Assembly: GCA_020849615.1 (NCBI GenBank)
Contig: JADLFW010000013.1
Location: forward strand, 186,001 to 250,000
Source of the DNA: Phycisphaerales bacterium
Lineage (GTDB): Bacteria; Planctomycetota; Phycisphaerae; Phycisphaerales; UBA1924
Direction: 5' to 3'
Length of the DNA stretch: 64,000 nt
Shown here one piece after another: positions 52,711-62,201 of this stretch (the stretch's first letter is position 1; each line of letters opens with the position of its first letter). Both the position numbers and the translations under genes were made by a program. The notes beneath the pieces were generated by a model. The model saw only the letters and a program-made list of their open reading frames with translations, ran no database searches and had not been told where the DNA came from.

Positions 52711-53904
52711 ATGACGCGGCCCGTCACTTACAAATCCTGGGGTGTTGACCTCGAGCCGGAGTCGATCCGGCAGATGGACAACGCCTGCCGGCTGCCGGTG
52801 GCGGCGGCGGCGGCGCTGATGCCGGATGCGCACGTGGGGTACGGGCTGCCGATCGGGGGCATCCTGGCGACGCGGGGCGCGGTGGTGCCTTACGCGGTGG
52901 GGGTGGACATTGCGTGCCGGATGCGGCTGACGGTGCTGGACATCCCGGCCGGCGCGCTGGACAAGCCGCACGAGCGCACGCGGCTGATCCGGTCGCTGGA
53001 GTCGCAGACGCGGTTCGGGGTCGGCGGGACGTTCGACAAGCGCAACCAGCACGGCGTGATGGACCGCGACTGGTCGGTTTCGCCGGTGACATTGCACAAC
53101 AAGGACCGGGCGTGGGCGCAGCTGGGCACGAGCGGTTCCGGGAACCACTTCGTCGAGTACGGCGCGCTGACGCTGGAGGCCCGCGCGGATGACCTGGGCC
53201 TTGATGCGGGCGTCTACCTGGCGCTGCTGTCGCATTCCGGCAGCCGCGGGCCGGGCGCCGCGGTGTGCCAGCACTATTCGGGCTTGGCCCGGCGTCTGCA
53301 CGCGGATCTTCCGAAGGAGCTGAGCTACCTGGCCTGGCTCGAGCTGGAATCGCAGCCGGGGCGGGAGTACTGGGATGCGATGAACCTGATGGGGCACTAC
53401 GCGGCGGCGAACCACGAGATCATCCACCGGCGCATCGTCAAGGACCTGGGCGCGGAGGCGGTTGCGCACGTGGAGAACCATCACAACTTCGCGTGGAAGG
53501 AGATGCACGACCTCGGGGAGGGTCCGGAGGAGGTGATCGTGCACCGCAAGGGCGCGACGCCCGCGGGCGGGGGTGCGCTGGGCGTGATCCCCGGGTCGAT
53601 GGCGACGCCCGGCTTTGTCGTGCGGGGCAGGGGGTCGGCGGAGTCGCTGCGCTCGGCGAGCCACGGCGCGGGGCGGGTGATGTCGCGGACCCGGGCGAAG
53701 GAGATGTTCGCGTGGGGGAACGTGAAGCGCGACCTCGCCGCGGCGGGTGTCGAGGTGCTCAGCGCGGGGATCGACGAGGTCCCGGGCGTGTACAAGGACA
53801 TCCACGAGGTGATGGCCCGGCAGAGCGACCTGGTCGAGCCGATCGCGCGGTTTGACCCCCGCATCGTGAAGATGGCCCCGGCGGGCGAGAGGCCCGAAGA
53901 CTGA
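52711..53904 (+). CDS. rtcB: RtcB-family RNA ligase
   Basis: A 397-residue GTP- and Mn2+-dependent RNA 3'-phosphate/5'-hydroxyl ligase homologue. The metal and guanylation motifs are present: PDAHVGYGLPIGG, GVDIACRM, GTSGSGNHFVE, LSHSGSRG, ENHHNFAW, HRKGATPAGGG, and GSMATPGFVVRG...SASHGAGRVMSR with the His that carries GMP. The length fits the shorter RtcB subgroup. TACGCT lies 9 nt upstream of the ATG. It sits 71 nt after terC-1 in a Mn2+-riboswitch cluster, and RtcB itself needs Mn2+. Confidence 0.9.
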   Translation: MTRPVTYKSWGVDLEPESIRQMDNACRLPVAAAAALMPDAHVGYGLPIGGILATRGAVVPYAVGVDIACRMRLTVLDIPAGALDKPHERTRLIRSLESQTRFGVGGTFDKRNQHGVMDRDWSVSPVTLHNKDRAWAQLGTSGSGNHFVEYGALTLEARADDLGLDAGVYLALLSHSGSRGPGAAVCQHYSGLARRLHADLPKELSYLAWLELESQPGREYWDAMNLMGHYAAANHEIIHRRIVKDLGAEAVAHVENHHNFAWKEMHDLGEGPEEVIVHRKGATPAGGGALGVIPGSMATPGFVVRGRGSAESLRSASHGAGRVMSRTRAKEMFAWGNVKRDLAAAGVEVLSAGIDEVPGVYKDIHEVMARQSDLVEPIARFDPRIVKMAPAGERPED

Positions 53905-53962
53905 CGAATCCGGCCCGCGCGGCCAAGAATCCACCACCGCAGCGAAGCAAGGCTCTCCCGAC

Positions 53963-54994
53963 ATGCCCCTCGACCCAGTCTTCTGGCTGTACACCGCGTT
54001 CGGCGCCTTTGTGATCGTCTTCATGGCGATCGACCTGGCGATCACGGGGCGGAACCGAGAGATCTCGGCCCGGCAGGCGCTGGCGTGGACCGGCGTGTGC
54101 GTGGCGCTGGCGCTGCTGTTCATCCCGGCGCTGTACTGGATGTACGAGCGGCACTGGCTGGGGCTGGGGATGGCGACGGAGCGTCACGCGTCGATCGGCG
54201 GCGCCGAGGCGGCGGCGACGTTCCTGCAGGGGTGGATTCTGGAGTATTCGCTGAGCGTAGACAACCTGTTCGTGTTCGCGGTGATCTTCCAGCACTTCGC
54301 GGTGCCGCGGCAGAACCAGCACCGGGTGCTGGCGTGGGGCATCATCGCCACGCTCATCCTGCGGGGCGCGTTCATCCTGGTGGGGGGCGTGCTGCTGCGG
54401 CACTTCCACTTCCTGCTGTACATCGCCGGGGCGTTCCTCATCTACACGGCGTTCAAGATGCTGGCGGGCAAGGAGGAGGAGTTCGAGGCGGAGGAGAGCC
54501 GGATCGTCAGGGCGGCACGGCGGTTCGTGTCCTTCACGCCCGACTACGACGGGGACCGGTTCTTTACTCAGTCCGGCGGGGCGATGTCGGCCACGCCGCT
54601 CTTCCTGGTGCTGCTGGTTCTCAACGTCGTGGACATCGTCTTCGCGGTTGACTCCATCCCGGCGATCTTCGGGATCACGCAGGAGTCGTTCATCGTCTTC
54701 ACTTCCAACGTGTTCGCGGTGCTGGGCCTGCGGGCGCTGTACTTCGTGCTCGCCAGCCTGATGGACAAGTTCCGCTACCTCAAGGTGTCGCTCGCGGTCA
54801 TCCTGGGGTTCGTGGGCGTGAAGATGCTCACGGAGAAGCTGGTGGAAGGCCGGATCTCGCAGGGCACGGTGACCGTGCTCTCCCTGGGGTTCATCGTTGT
54901 GTCCCTTTTCCTCGGCGTCTGGTTCTCGATCCAGGCCTCCCGCCCGCCGCGGGCCGGGCCCGGCCTGGAAATCGATCAGCGCCCTGACGAGTAA
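53963..54994 (+). CDS. TerC-family membrane protein, second copy
   Basis: A 343-residue protein with the same nine-helix layout as the first TerC. The motifs are EYSLSVDNLFVFAVIF and VVDIVFAVDSIPAIFGI, and RFFTQSGGAMSATPLFLVL matches the family's cytosolic loop. It is closest in layout to E. coli Alx. It is 58 nt after rtcB and 9 nt before the third TerC gene. Confidence 0.9.
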   Translation: MPLDPVFWLYTAFGAFVIVFMAIDLAITGRNREISARQALAWTGVCVALALLFIPALYWMYERHWLGLGMATERHASIGGAEAAATFLQGWILEYSLSVDNLFVFAVIFQHFAVPRQNQHRVLAWGIIATLILRGAFILVGGVLLRHFHFLLYIAGAFLIYTAFKMLAGKEEEFEAEESRIVRAARRFVSFTPDYDGDRFFTQSGGAMSATPLFLVLLVLNVVDIVFAVDSIPAIFGITQESFIVFTSNVFAVLGLRALYFVLASLMDKFRYLKVSLAVILGFVGVKMLTEKLVEGRISQGTVTVLSLGFIVVSLFLGVWFSIQASRPPRAGPGLEIDQRPDE

Positions 54995-55003
54995 TCACCC
55001 GGC

Positions 55004-56434
55004 ATGCTCCCGCTCTGGATCTCCATGTCGCTGGTCGTGGTCATGCTGGTGATGCTGGACCGTTTTCTGCTGCACCCGCGTCCCGAGGTCATCACGCCCA
55101 CGACCGCGGTGGCCCGGCTCCTGTTCTGGTTCCTGCTCGCGATGGTCTTCAACGCCGGGGTGTTCTTCATCTACGAGGAGCACAACTTCGGGGCGGGGCT
55201 GGACGGCGGGGTCCACCACGTCGGCGGAGTGGAGGCATCGCTGCAGTTCCTCACCGCGTTCGTCCTCGCGCTGGCGCTCGACCTGGACACGGTCTTTGTG
55301 ATCTCGGCCATCTTCACGCACCTCCGCACGCCGGCCGGCTACCGCCACCGGGTCCTGTTCTGGGGGATTCCGGCGGCGATGGTGGGGCGCGGGATCATGA
55401 TCTTCACGGCGGGCGAGCTGCTGGACCTGTGGGGGTGGTTCCGCTTCGTCCTGGCGGTGCTTCTCATCCTCGCCGGCCTGCGGATGATCCTCATCCGCCA
55501 GGAGAACGCGGACCCGGAGAAGAACTTCATCTACCGCATCCTGCGGCGCTTCGTGCCGGTATCCGACCGCCAGCACGGGGCCGACCTGCTCGCGCTGGTC
55601 AACGGCCGGCCCGCGCTGACGCCGCTGCTGGTCACGCTGCTGCTGGTGGAGACCGCCGACGGGATCTTCGCGTTTGATTCGATCCCCGCGGCGTTCGCGG
55701 TGACGCGCGAGCCGTTCCTGATCTTCGCGGCCAACGTGTTCTCGCTGTTCTGCCTGCGGGCGATCTACCCGGCTCTCGAGTCGCTCACGGGGTGGCTGCG
55801 CTACGTGAAGATCGGGCTGGCGATGATCCTGGCGTACGCGGCGGTGGCGATCGCGCTGCCCGTCACGCACCGGGCTCCGACGGAGGCGTCCCTGGCGGCG
55901 ATCCTGGCGTCCGTGGGGGTGGGGATCTCGTTCGCGGTCAGGTGGGGCTCGGCCCGGCAGGCGAAAGTGCGTGAATCGCCGCTGGGCCCGGATGCTGAGC
56001 GGATCGCGCGGCTGACGCTGGCGCCGGCGCGGAAGCTGATCGTGCTGGTGGTGGGGACGACGGTGGTCATCATCGGGCTGATCATGATCGGGCCGGTGCC
56101 GGGGCCCGGCATCGTGGTGGTGCCGATCGGCCTGAGCATCCTGGCGGCGGAGTTCGTGTGGGCCCGGCGGCTGCTGCACAAGTATTCGCAGAGCGTGCAG
56201 AGCGTGGGCCGTCGGGTCATGAAGACGCCGCGACCGTGGCTGATCGTGCCGGTGGTGGGGGCGACCCTCGCCATCTTCACGTTGCTGTGGGTGTTCCGGC
56301 CGTTTGAGATCCGCACCAGCGCGATCCTGTCGGGCGCGATTCCCGCGCTGCTGGGGCAGATCGTGTGGGCCTATCTCACGATCCAGAAGTACCGCGAGAT
56401 CAAGCGCACGCCGGGCCCGGACGCCGGTAAATGA
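55004..56434 (+). CDS. TerC-family protein fused to a PGPGW-type domain
   Basis: A 476-residue protein. The N-terminal about 310 residues are TerC-like, but the first acidic motif is changed to LALDLDTVFVISAIF; the second is ADGIFAFDSIPAAFAV. The C-terminal 140 residues contain IGPVPGPGIVVVPIGLSILAAEFVWARRLL, the signature of the PGPGW transmembrane family, plus two more helices. The fusion suggests PGPGW proteins work with TerC transport. It is the last gene of the cluster and ends at a terminator hairpin. Confidence 0.85.
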   Translation: MLPLWISMSLVVVMLVMLDRFLLHPRPEVITPTTAVARLLFWFLLAMVFNAGVFFIYEEHNFGAGLDGGVHHVGGVEASLQFLTAFVLALALDLDTVFVISAIFTHLRTPAGYRHRVLFWGIPAAMVGRGIMIFTAGELLDLWGWFRFVLAVLLILAGLRMILIRQENADPEKNFIYRILRRFVPVSDRQHGADLLALVNGRPALTPLLVTLLLVETADGIFAFDSIPAAFAVTREPFLIFAANVFSLFCLRAIYPALESLTGWLRYVKIGLAMILAYAAVAIALPVTHRAPTEASLAAILASVGVGISFAVRWGSARQAKVRESPLGPDAERIARLTLAPARKLIVLVVGTTVVIIGLIMIGPVPGPGIVVVPIGLSILAAEFVWARRLLHKYSQSVQSVGRRVMKTPRPWLIVPVVGATLAIFTLLWVFRPFEIRTSAILSGAIPALLGQIVWAYLTIQKYREIKRTPGPDAGK

Positions 56435-56436
56435 CA

Positions 56437-56458
56437 GGCGGGCCGTTTCCGGCCCGCC
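56437..56458. terminator. Bidirectional terminator-like hairpin
   Basis: GGCGGGCCG and CGGCCCGCC pair over 9 bp with a TTTC loop, between convergent genes. There is no T-run, so strength is uncertain. Confidence 0.5.
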
Positions 56459-56483
56459 CGCGGCTGAACACTGAAATATCCGC

Positions 56484-57065
56484 TCACTTTTTGGCGGGGG
56501 GCGTGTTGCCCCGGGGCGCCGGGAGGCCGAGGTGCTCATCCTCCTCGGGCGCGAACTTCTTGTGGGCGCTGTCGCGGAGCGCATCGACCTCGGTGACGGC
56601 CTTGGCGGCGTCGGCGTAGTCGCCCTTGAGGATGGACCGCTCGGCCCGGAGGAGCAGGCCGAGGAGATCGATCTGCTGGAGGCGGTAGTCCTCGAGGTAC
56701 GCCTCCTGGTCCTTCTCGGGCATGTGCTCGGGCTTCATGGTCTTGGTCTGCACCGCGATGCGCTGCATGTCGGAGAGGATCTGGAGATTCTCGTTCTTCA
56801 TTTCCGGCTTGTCGGCCTGCTTCTTGAGGGTGCGCAGGCCGCGGCCCATCGACTTCATGAGCCGCTCGAGGGATTCGGGCTGGCCATCGGCGGGGCGTGC
56901 GGAGCGCTGCCGGTCCCCTCCGCCGGGCCCGGCCGGGCCGCCCGGCTGTGCACTGGCGGGCTGGCTCGGGGCGGGCTTGTCGCCCGCTCCGGGCTGGGCG
57001 GAAACGAACGCCGCGGCGCTCAGCGAGGTGAAGAGGGCCGCAACCATGAACCGACGACTCGACAT
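56484..57065 (-). CDS. Cytochrome b562-like secreted protein
   Basis: A 193-residue protein with a signal peptide (cleavage after VSAQP, about residue 21), a Pro/Gly/Gln linker, and a four-helix domain (about 70-180). LERLMKSMGRGLRTLKK at the start and LRDSAHKKF at the end match the heme-binding Met and His positions of the cytochrome b562 family. Heme binding is therefore possible, but MxxM spacing makes the Met ligand ambiguous. ATG 57065 has AGGAG upstream. The gene is preceded by a 67-bp tandem array. Confidence 0.6.
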   Translation of the reverse strand: MSSRRFMVAALFTSLSAAAFVSAQPGAGDKPAPSQPASAQPGGPAGPGGGDRQRSARPADGQPESLERLMKSMGRGLRTLKKQADKPEMKNENLQILSDMQRIAVQTKTMKPEHMPEKDQEAYLEDYRLQQIDLLGLLLRAERSILKGDYADAAKAVTEVDALRDSAHKKFAPEEDEHLGLPAPRGNTPPAKK

Positions 57066-57120
57066 GTGCACGTACTCCTGGAAAAGACGACGCGTGCGAA
57101 GGCCCGGATCATAGCAACGC

Positions 57121-57336
57121 GAAGGAGAAGAAAGAGCGTGGCGGACGCGAGGGCGCGTCCACCACGGCACCCGGCGTGGTTGTGAGGGAAGGAGAAGAAA
57201 GAGCGTGGCGGACGCGAGGGCGCGTCCACCACGGCACCCGGCGTGGTTGCGAGGGAAGGAGAAGAAAGAGCGTGGCGGACGCGAGGGCGCGTCCACCACG
57301 GCACCCGGCGAGGGCGCGTCCACCACGGCACCCGGC
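57121..57336. repeat. 67-bp tandem repeat, three full units plus a partial one
   Basis: Units start at 57121, 57188 and 57255 (period 67) and differ at very few positions. A 27-nt partial unit follows at 57310. Each holds GAAGGAGAAG and the family-6 dyad repeat that also occurs, inverted, at 41197-41234. It lies between rmuC and the cytochrome b562-like gene. Confidence 0.9.
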
Positions 57337-57392
57337 CCGACGGCGAAGGGTGGCGGGGTGTTACAAATGGACCGCAGCGCGCTGCGAGTGAG

Positions 57393-58880
57393 CTACGACG
57401 CCTGTGGCTCGGCGGCGCCGGGGAGCATGCGGATGCGGACCTCGACGCCGTCGACTTCGGGCAGTTCCTTGGCGGACTTCACGCCCGCATCCTGGAAGCG
57501 GCGCAGGGCGGGTTCGAGGCGGGTCTCGTAGCTGCCGACGAAGTCGTTGTACTTGCGGGCCGTGGATTCGATGGCCCGGCCCAGGTCGCCGAGGTGCCTG
57601 AAGGCGATGCAGGCCCGTTCGTGGAGGTCGATGCCGAGCTGGCGCAGCTCGACCGCCTCCTCGGCGAGGCGCTGCTCCTTCCAGCCCAGCTCGACCGCGC
57701 GGAGGAGGCCGATGAGGGTGGAGGGGCTGGCGAGGATCACCCGCTTCTGCGCGGCGAGCTCGAAGAGTTCGGGGCGGCGCTGGAGGGCGGCGTCGATGAA
57801 CTGATCGCCGGGCACGAACATGATGACGAACTCGGGGGTCTTGTCGAACTGGTCCCAGTAGACCTTGGCGGCGAGCTTGCCGACCTGGTCGGCGACGTGG
57901 CCCGCGAAGCGCTGGAGGCAGGCCTCGCTGGCCTCGGGTGAATCGGCCTCCATGGCCTCGACGTAAGCGCCGATGTTGGCCTTGGCATCGATGACGATGA
58001 CGCGGTCGTTGGGGAGCTTAACGGTCATGTCGGGGCGCTGGGCCCGGCCGTCGGTGTCGCGGACGGATTCCTGCGTGTTGAAATCGCAGTAGCTCTTCAT
58101 GCCGGCGACCTCGACGACGCGCTGGAGCTGGATTTCGCCGTAGCGGCCGCGGACCTGGGGCTTGCTGAGGGCCTCGCGGAGCTTTTCGGTGCGCTGGCCC
58201 AGCAGCCCGGCGGCGTCGGCGACCGTGCGGATCTGCGAGGAGAGGGTGGCGAAGGACTCGAGGCGCTGGCGTTCGATCTCGGCGAGCTTCGCCTCGGTCT
58301 TCTTCAGCGTCTCGCCGATGGGCGCGACGAGCTGCTGCACGCCGAGCCTGCTCTGGTCGAGCTCGCCCTTGGCCCGGGCCTGCTCGGCGGCGAAGGACTG
58401 CTTCGCGAGCTCGAGGAACGAGGTGCTGGAGTGCTTGAGGGCATCGGAAGCCAGGGCGCGGAAGGTGTCGGCGGCGTCCTTGCGGTACTCGGCGAGCTTG
58501 GTCTCCAGGTCGCGCTCGCGCTGCTCGAGCGCGGTGAGCTGGGCCCGGTAGATCTCCTGCGCCTTGATGAGCTCCTCGCGGTGGCCGGCGAGGCGGGCCT
58601 CCAGTTCCTGGTCGAGCTGGGCCGCGCGGAGTTCGAGGGCGTGGTTGCGTTCGGAGAGGTCGGCGTGGAGCTTCTCGCGGCGGGCGGTTTCATCGGCGAG
58701 AAGGCGGCGGGCCTCGGCGAGTTCGGCCTCGGCGCGGGCGGCCCGGGCGTCGGCGGCGGCGAGGGAGGCGCGGGCCACCGCGGTGTCGGCGGCGCCGCGG
58801 CCGCGGGCGATGAGCAGGGCGATGGCGGCGGCGCCCGCCACCAGCGCGGCGATGAGCAGGACGACGTGCAGGGTGTCCAT
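57393..58880 (-). CDS. rmuC: RmuC-family DNA recombination protein
   Basis: A 495-residue protein with an N-terminal membrane helix (LHVVLLIAALVAGAAAIALLI, residues about 4-24), a long coiled coil (about 40-220), and a nuclease-like RmuC domain: VRGRYGEIQLQRVVEVAGM, DMTVKLPNDRVIVIDAKANIGAY, and FVIMFVPGDQFIDAAL. The Asp and Lys of VIDAKA are the PD-(D/E)XK-like core. RmuC limits inversions at short repeats, of interest in this repeat-rich genome. TATACT lies 7 nt before the ATG; no ribosome site. Confidence 0.9.
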   Translation of the reverse strand: MDTLHVVLLIAALVAGAAAIALLIARGRGAADTAVARASLAAADARAARAEAELAEARRLLADETARREKLHADLSERNHALELRAAQLDQELEARLAGHREELIKAQEIYRAQLTALEQRERDLETKLAEYRKDAADTFRALASDALKHSSTSFLELAKQSFAAEQARAKGELDQSRLGVQQLVAPIGETLKKTEAKLAEIERQRLESFATLSSQIRTVADAAGLLGQRTEKLREALSKPQVRGRYGEIQLQRVVEVAGMKSYCDFNTQESVRDTDGRAQRPDMTVKLPNDRVIVIDAKANIGAYVEAMEADSPEASEACLQRFAGHVADQVGKLAAKVYWDQFDKTPEFVIMFVPGDQFIDAALQRRPELFELAAQKRVILASPSTLIGLLRAVELGWKEQRLAEEAVELRQLGIDLHERACIAFRHLGDLGRAIESTARKYNDFVGSYETRLEPALRRFQDAGVKSAKELPEVDGVEVRIRMLPGAAEPQAS

Positions 58881-58887
58881 GGACCCG

Positions 58888-58893
58888 AGTATA
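58888..58893 (-). promoter_or_regulatory. -10 box of rmuC, leaderless start
   Basis: TATACT on the minus strand ends 7 nt before ATG 58880. It is the best match to the sigma-70 -10 consensus among the leaderless candidates. Confidence 0.55.
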
Positions 58894-59087
58894 TCCCATA
58901 CGGGCCGGGGCCCGGTCCATCCCGGCCATCTGCCGAATTGGCACACACCGTGGGCGGGCGGCGGAGAGGTGGCAGGCCGCGGGCTTGAAATCCGCGGGTT
59001 GTGGGGGCCAAAGAGGGGCGCTGGGAGGCGGTGTTTGGGGCGCGGGGCGGGCCGGGCCCGGCATCCGGGTTGCCATGGGTAGCGCGG

Positions 59088-59645
59088 ATGGTGAACGTGC
59101 GCCCACAACCCGGGGACTCGGCCCGACCTGAAGGTCGGCTCGGCGGTGGGCTGCCGGGCCCGGGCCGGCAGGGGGGTGATGAGGGTCAGCCCGGCGGGGC
59201 GGGGGGCCGGCTGAACCTGCTGCTGTCGTACGCCGGGTGGGAGCCCGAATCGTGGGTGGAGCGGCTGCCGCGGCTGCTGGAGCCCATGGGGATCCGGTCG
59301 CTGAAGGCGGGGACGGGCAGGGAGGCCTCCGAGGTCATCAAGAGCCACCGGATCCACATCGCGGTGGTCGATCTGGGGCTCCCGCTGGACCTGGCCGAGG
59401 GCGCTGCGGATGAGGGCGGGCCGCGGCTGCTGGAGCTGCTGTCGCGTCTGCGTCAGCCGCCGCCGACGGTGGTGGTGAAGCGGTCGCGGTCGCACCGGGA
59501 TGATTCGCGGGAGATCGCGGCGGCGCTGCGGGCCGGGGCATTCGCGGTGGTGGACCGCCCGCGCGAGTCGAACGACCTGGAAGTGATGCTGGAAGTGCTG
59601 AGGCGGTGTCTGGGGCGGTTCTACCAGGGCCGCTGGCCCGGCTGA
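59088..59645 (+). CDS. Receiver-domain-like protein
   Basis: A 185-residue protein with a disordered Gly/Pro-rich N-terminus (about 40 residues) and a CheY-like fold: RLNLLLSYAG, IAVVDLGLPLD with the presumed phospho-Asp, and PPTVVVKRSRSHRDD, then AALRAGAFAVVDRPRESNDL. The usual acidic pocket after the first strand is missing, so it may be a pseudo-receiver. The start is unsure; ATG 59088 has no ribosome site. No kinase lies nearby. It precedes groES by 92 nt. Confidence 0.55.
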   Translation: MVNVRPQPGDSARPEGRLGGGLPGPGRQGGDEGQPGGAGGRLNLLLSYAGWEPESWVERLPRLLEPMGIRSLKAGTGREASEVIKSHRIHIAVVDLGLPLDLAEGAADEGGPRLLELLSRLRQPPPTVVVKRSRSHRDDSREIAAALRAGAFAVVDRPRESNDLEVMLEVLRRCLGRFYQGRWPG

Positions 59646-59737
59646 ATGAGAGTGTTTTCTTCCACCGGCCGCGGGTGTCCGTCGCCGGGAGATTCTGTTC
59701 CTGATTCGCAGTCCATGAGAGACACGGAGATTCGACG

Positions 59738-60070
59738 ATGAGCAAAGGCAAGAGTGGTGGCTCCTCCGGCGGTTCCGGGGTGACGGTTCGTCCGCTGCAC
59801 GACAAGATCCTGGTGAAGCGGGATGAGGCGCAGAGCAAGACGGACACGGGCATCTACCTGCCCGAGACGAGCAAGGACAAGCCCAAGACGGGGACGATCC
59901 ACGCGGTGGGCGATGGGGCGCTGAATACCGAGACGGGGGAGCGGATCCCGCTGAGCGTGAGGAAGGGCGACAAGGTCATCTTCTCGTCCTACGCCGGCAC
60001 GGAGATCAAGCTGGATGGGCAGGACCTGCTCATCATGTCGGAGGATGAGATCCTCGCGGTGATCGACTGA
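59738..60070 (+). CDS. groES: Co-chaperonin GroES
   Basis: A 110-residue co-chaperonin. VTVRPLHDKILVKRDEAQSKTDTGIYLPET holds the mobile loop, and IHAVGDGALN...GDKVIFSSYAGTEIKLDG...LLIMSEDEILAVI is typical. A Gly/Ser-rich extension of about 14 residues precedes the usual start. GGAG is 8 nt upstream. No CIRCE element is seen upstream. A small gene lies between it and groEL. Confidence 0.95.
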   Translation: MSKGKSGGSSGGSGVTVRPLHDKILVKRDEAQSKTDTGIYLPETSKDKPKTGTIHAVGDGALNTETGERIPLSVRKGDKVIFSSYAGTEIKLDGQDLLIMSEDEILAVID

Positions 60071-60093
60071 GGCCCGCGCGGGATCAATCCACC

Positions 60094-60324
60094 ATGACCT
60101 CCGACCAGCTCCGACAAGCCCTGGGCGAACTGAACGGCGAGCGCGATCTCGGCGTCGTGTTCTCGAATGTCCATTCGCCCGTCCCCGGGGTGTCCAGCCT
60201 CGAGGTCAAGAAAGCCATGCTCATCCCCGATGAGGCCGACCACCTGGTGAAGGTGACGGACGGGAAGAGCGTGTTCATCATCGACGCCGAGCGGGTCGCC
60301 TGGATCCGCATCGGGCTCAGGTAG
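60094..60324 (+). CDS. Small protein between groES and groEL
   Basis: A 76-residue protein without signal or membrane segment. LGELNGERDLGVVFSNVHSPVPG and KVTDGKSVFIIDAERVAWIRIGL suggest a small beta-rich fold. It starts 23 nt after groES, so it is probably in the same transcript. No ribosome site is evident. Its place in the groESL operon hints at a chaperonin- or stress-linked role, which is inference only. Confidence 0.55.
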   Translation: MTSDQLRQALGELNGERDLGVVFSNVHSPVPGVSSLEVKKAMLIPDEADHLVKVTDGKSVFIIDAERVAWIRIGLR

Positions 60325-60329
60325 AAAAC

Positions 60330-62133
<1,804 letters not shown>

Positions 62134-62159
62134 TCCGCTATCATTTCTCTTGACTGATT

Positions 62160-62188
62160 CGTAGGGCCCAACGGCCCTACGTTTCTAT
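62160..62188 (+). terminator. groEL terminator
   Basis: CGTAGGGCC/GGCCCTACG, a perfect 9-bp stem with a CAAC loop, is followed by TTTCTATT. The ribosome site of the next gene (GGAGGT) begins only 8-9 nt after the stem. Confidence 0.85.
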
Positions 62189-62201
62189 TGGAGGTACACG
62201 T

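Noticed and set aside
57121-57336. CRISPR-like array
   Set aside because: Units are contiguous and almost identical over all 67 bp; there are no distinct spacers and no cas genes.
59646-59737. CIRCE operator before groES
   Set aside because: No TTAGCACTC-N9-GAGTGCTAA-like inverted repeat is present, only unrelated G+C-rich sequence.
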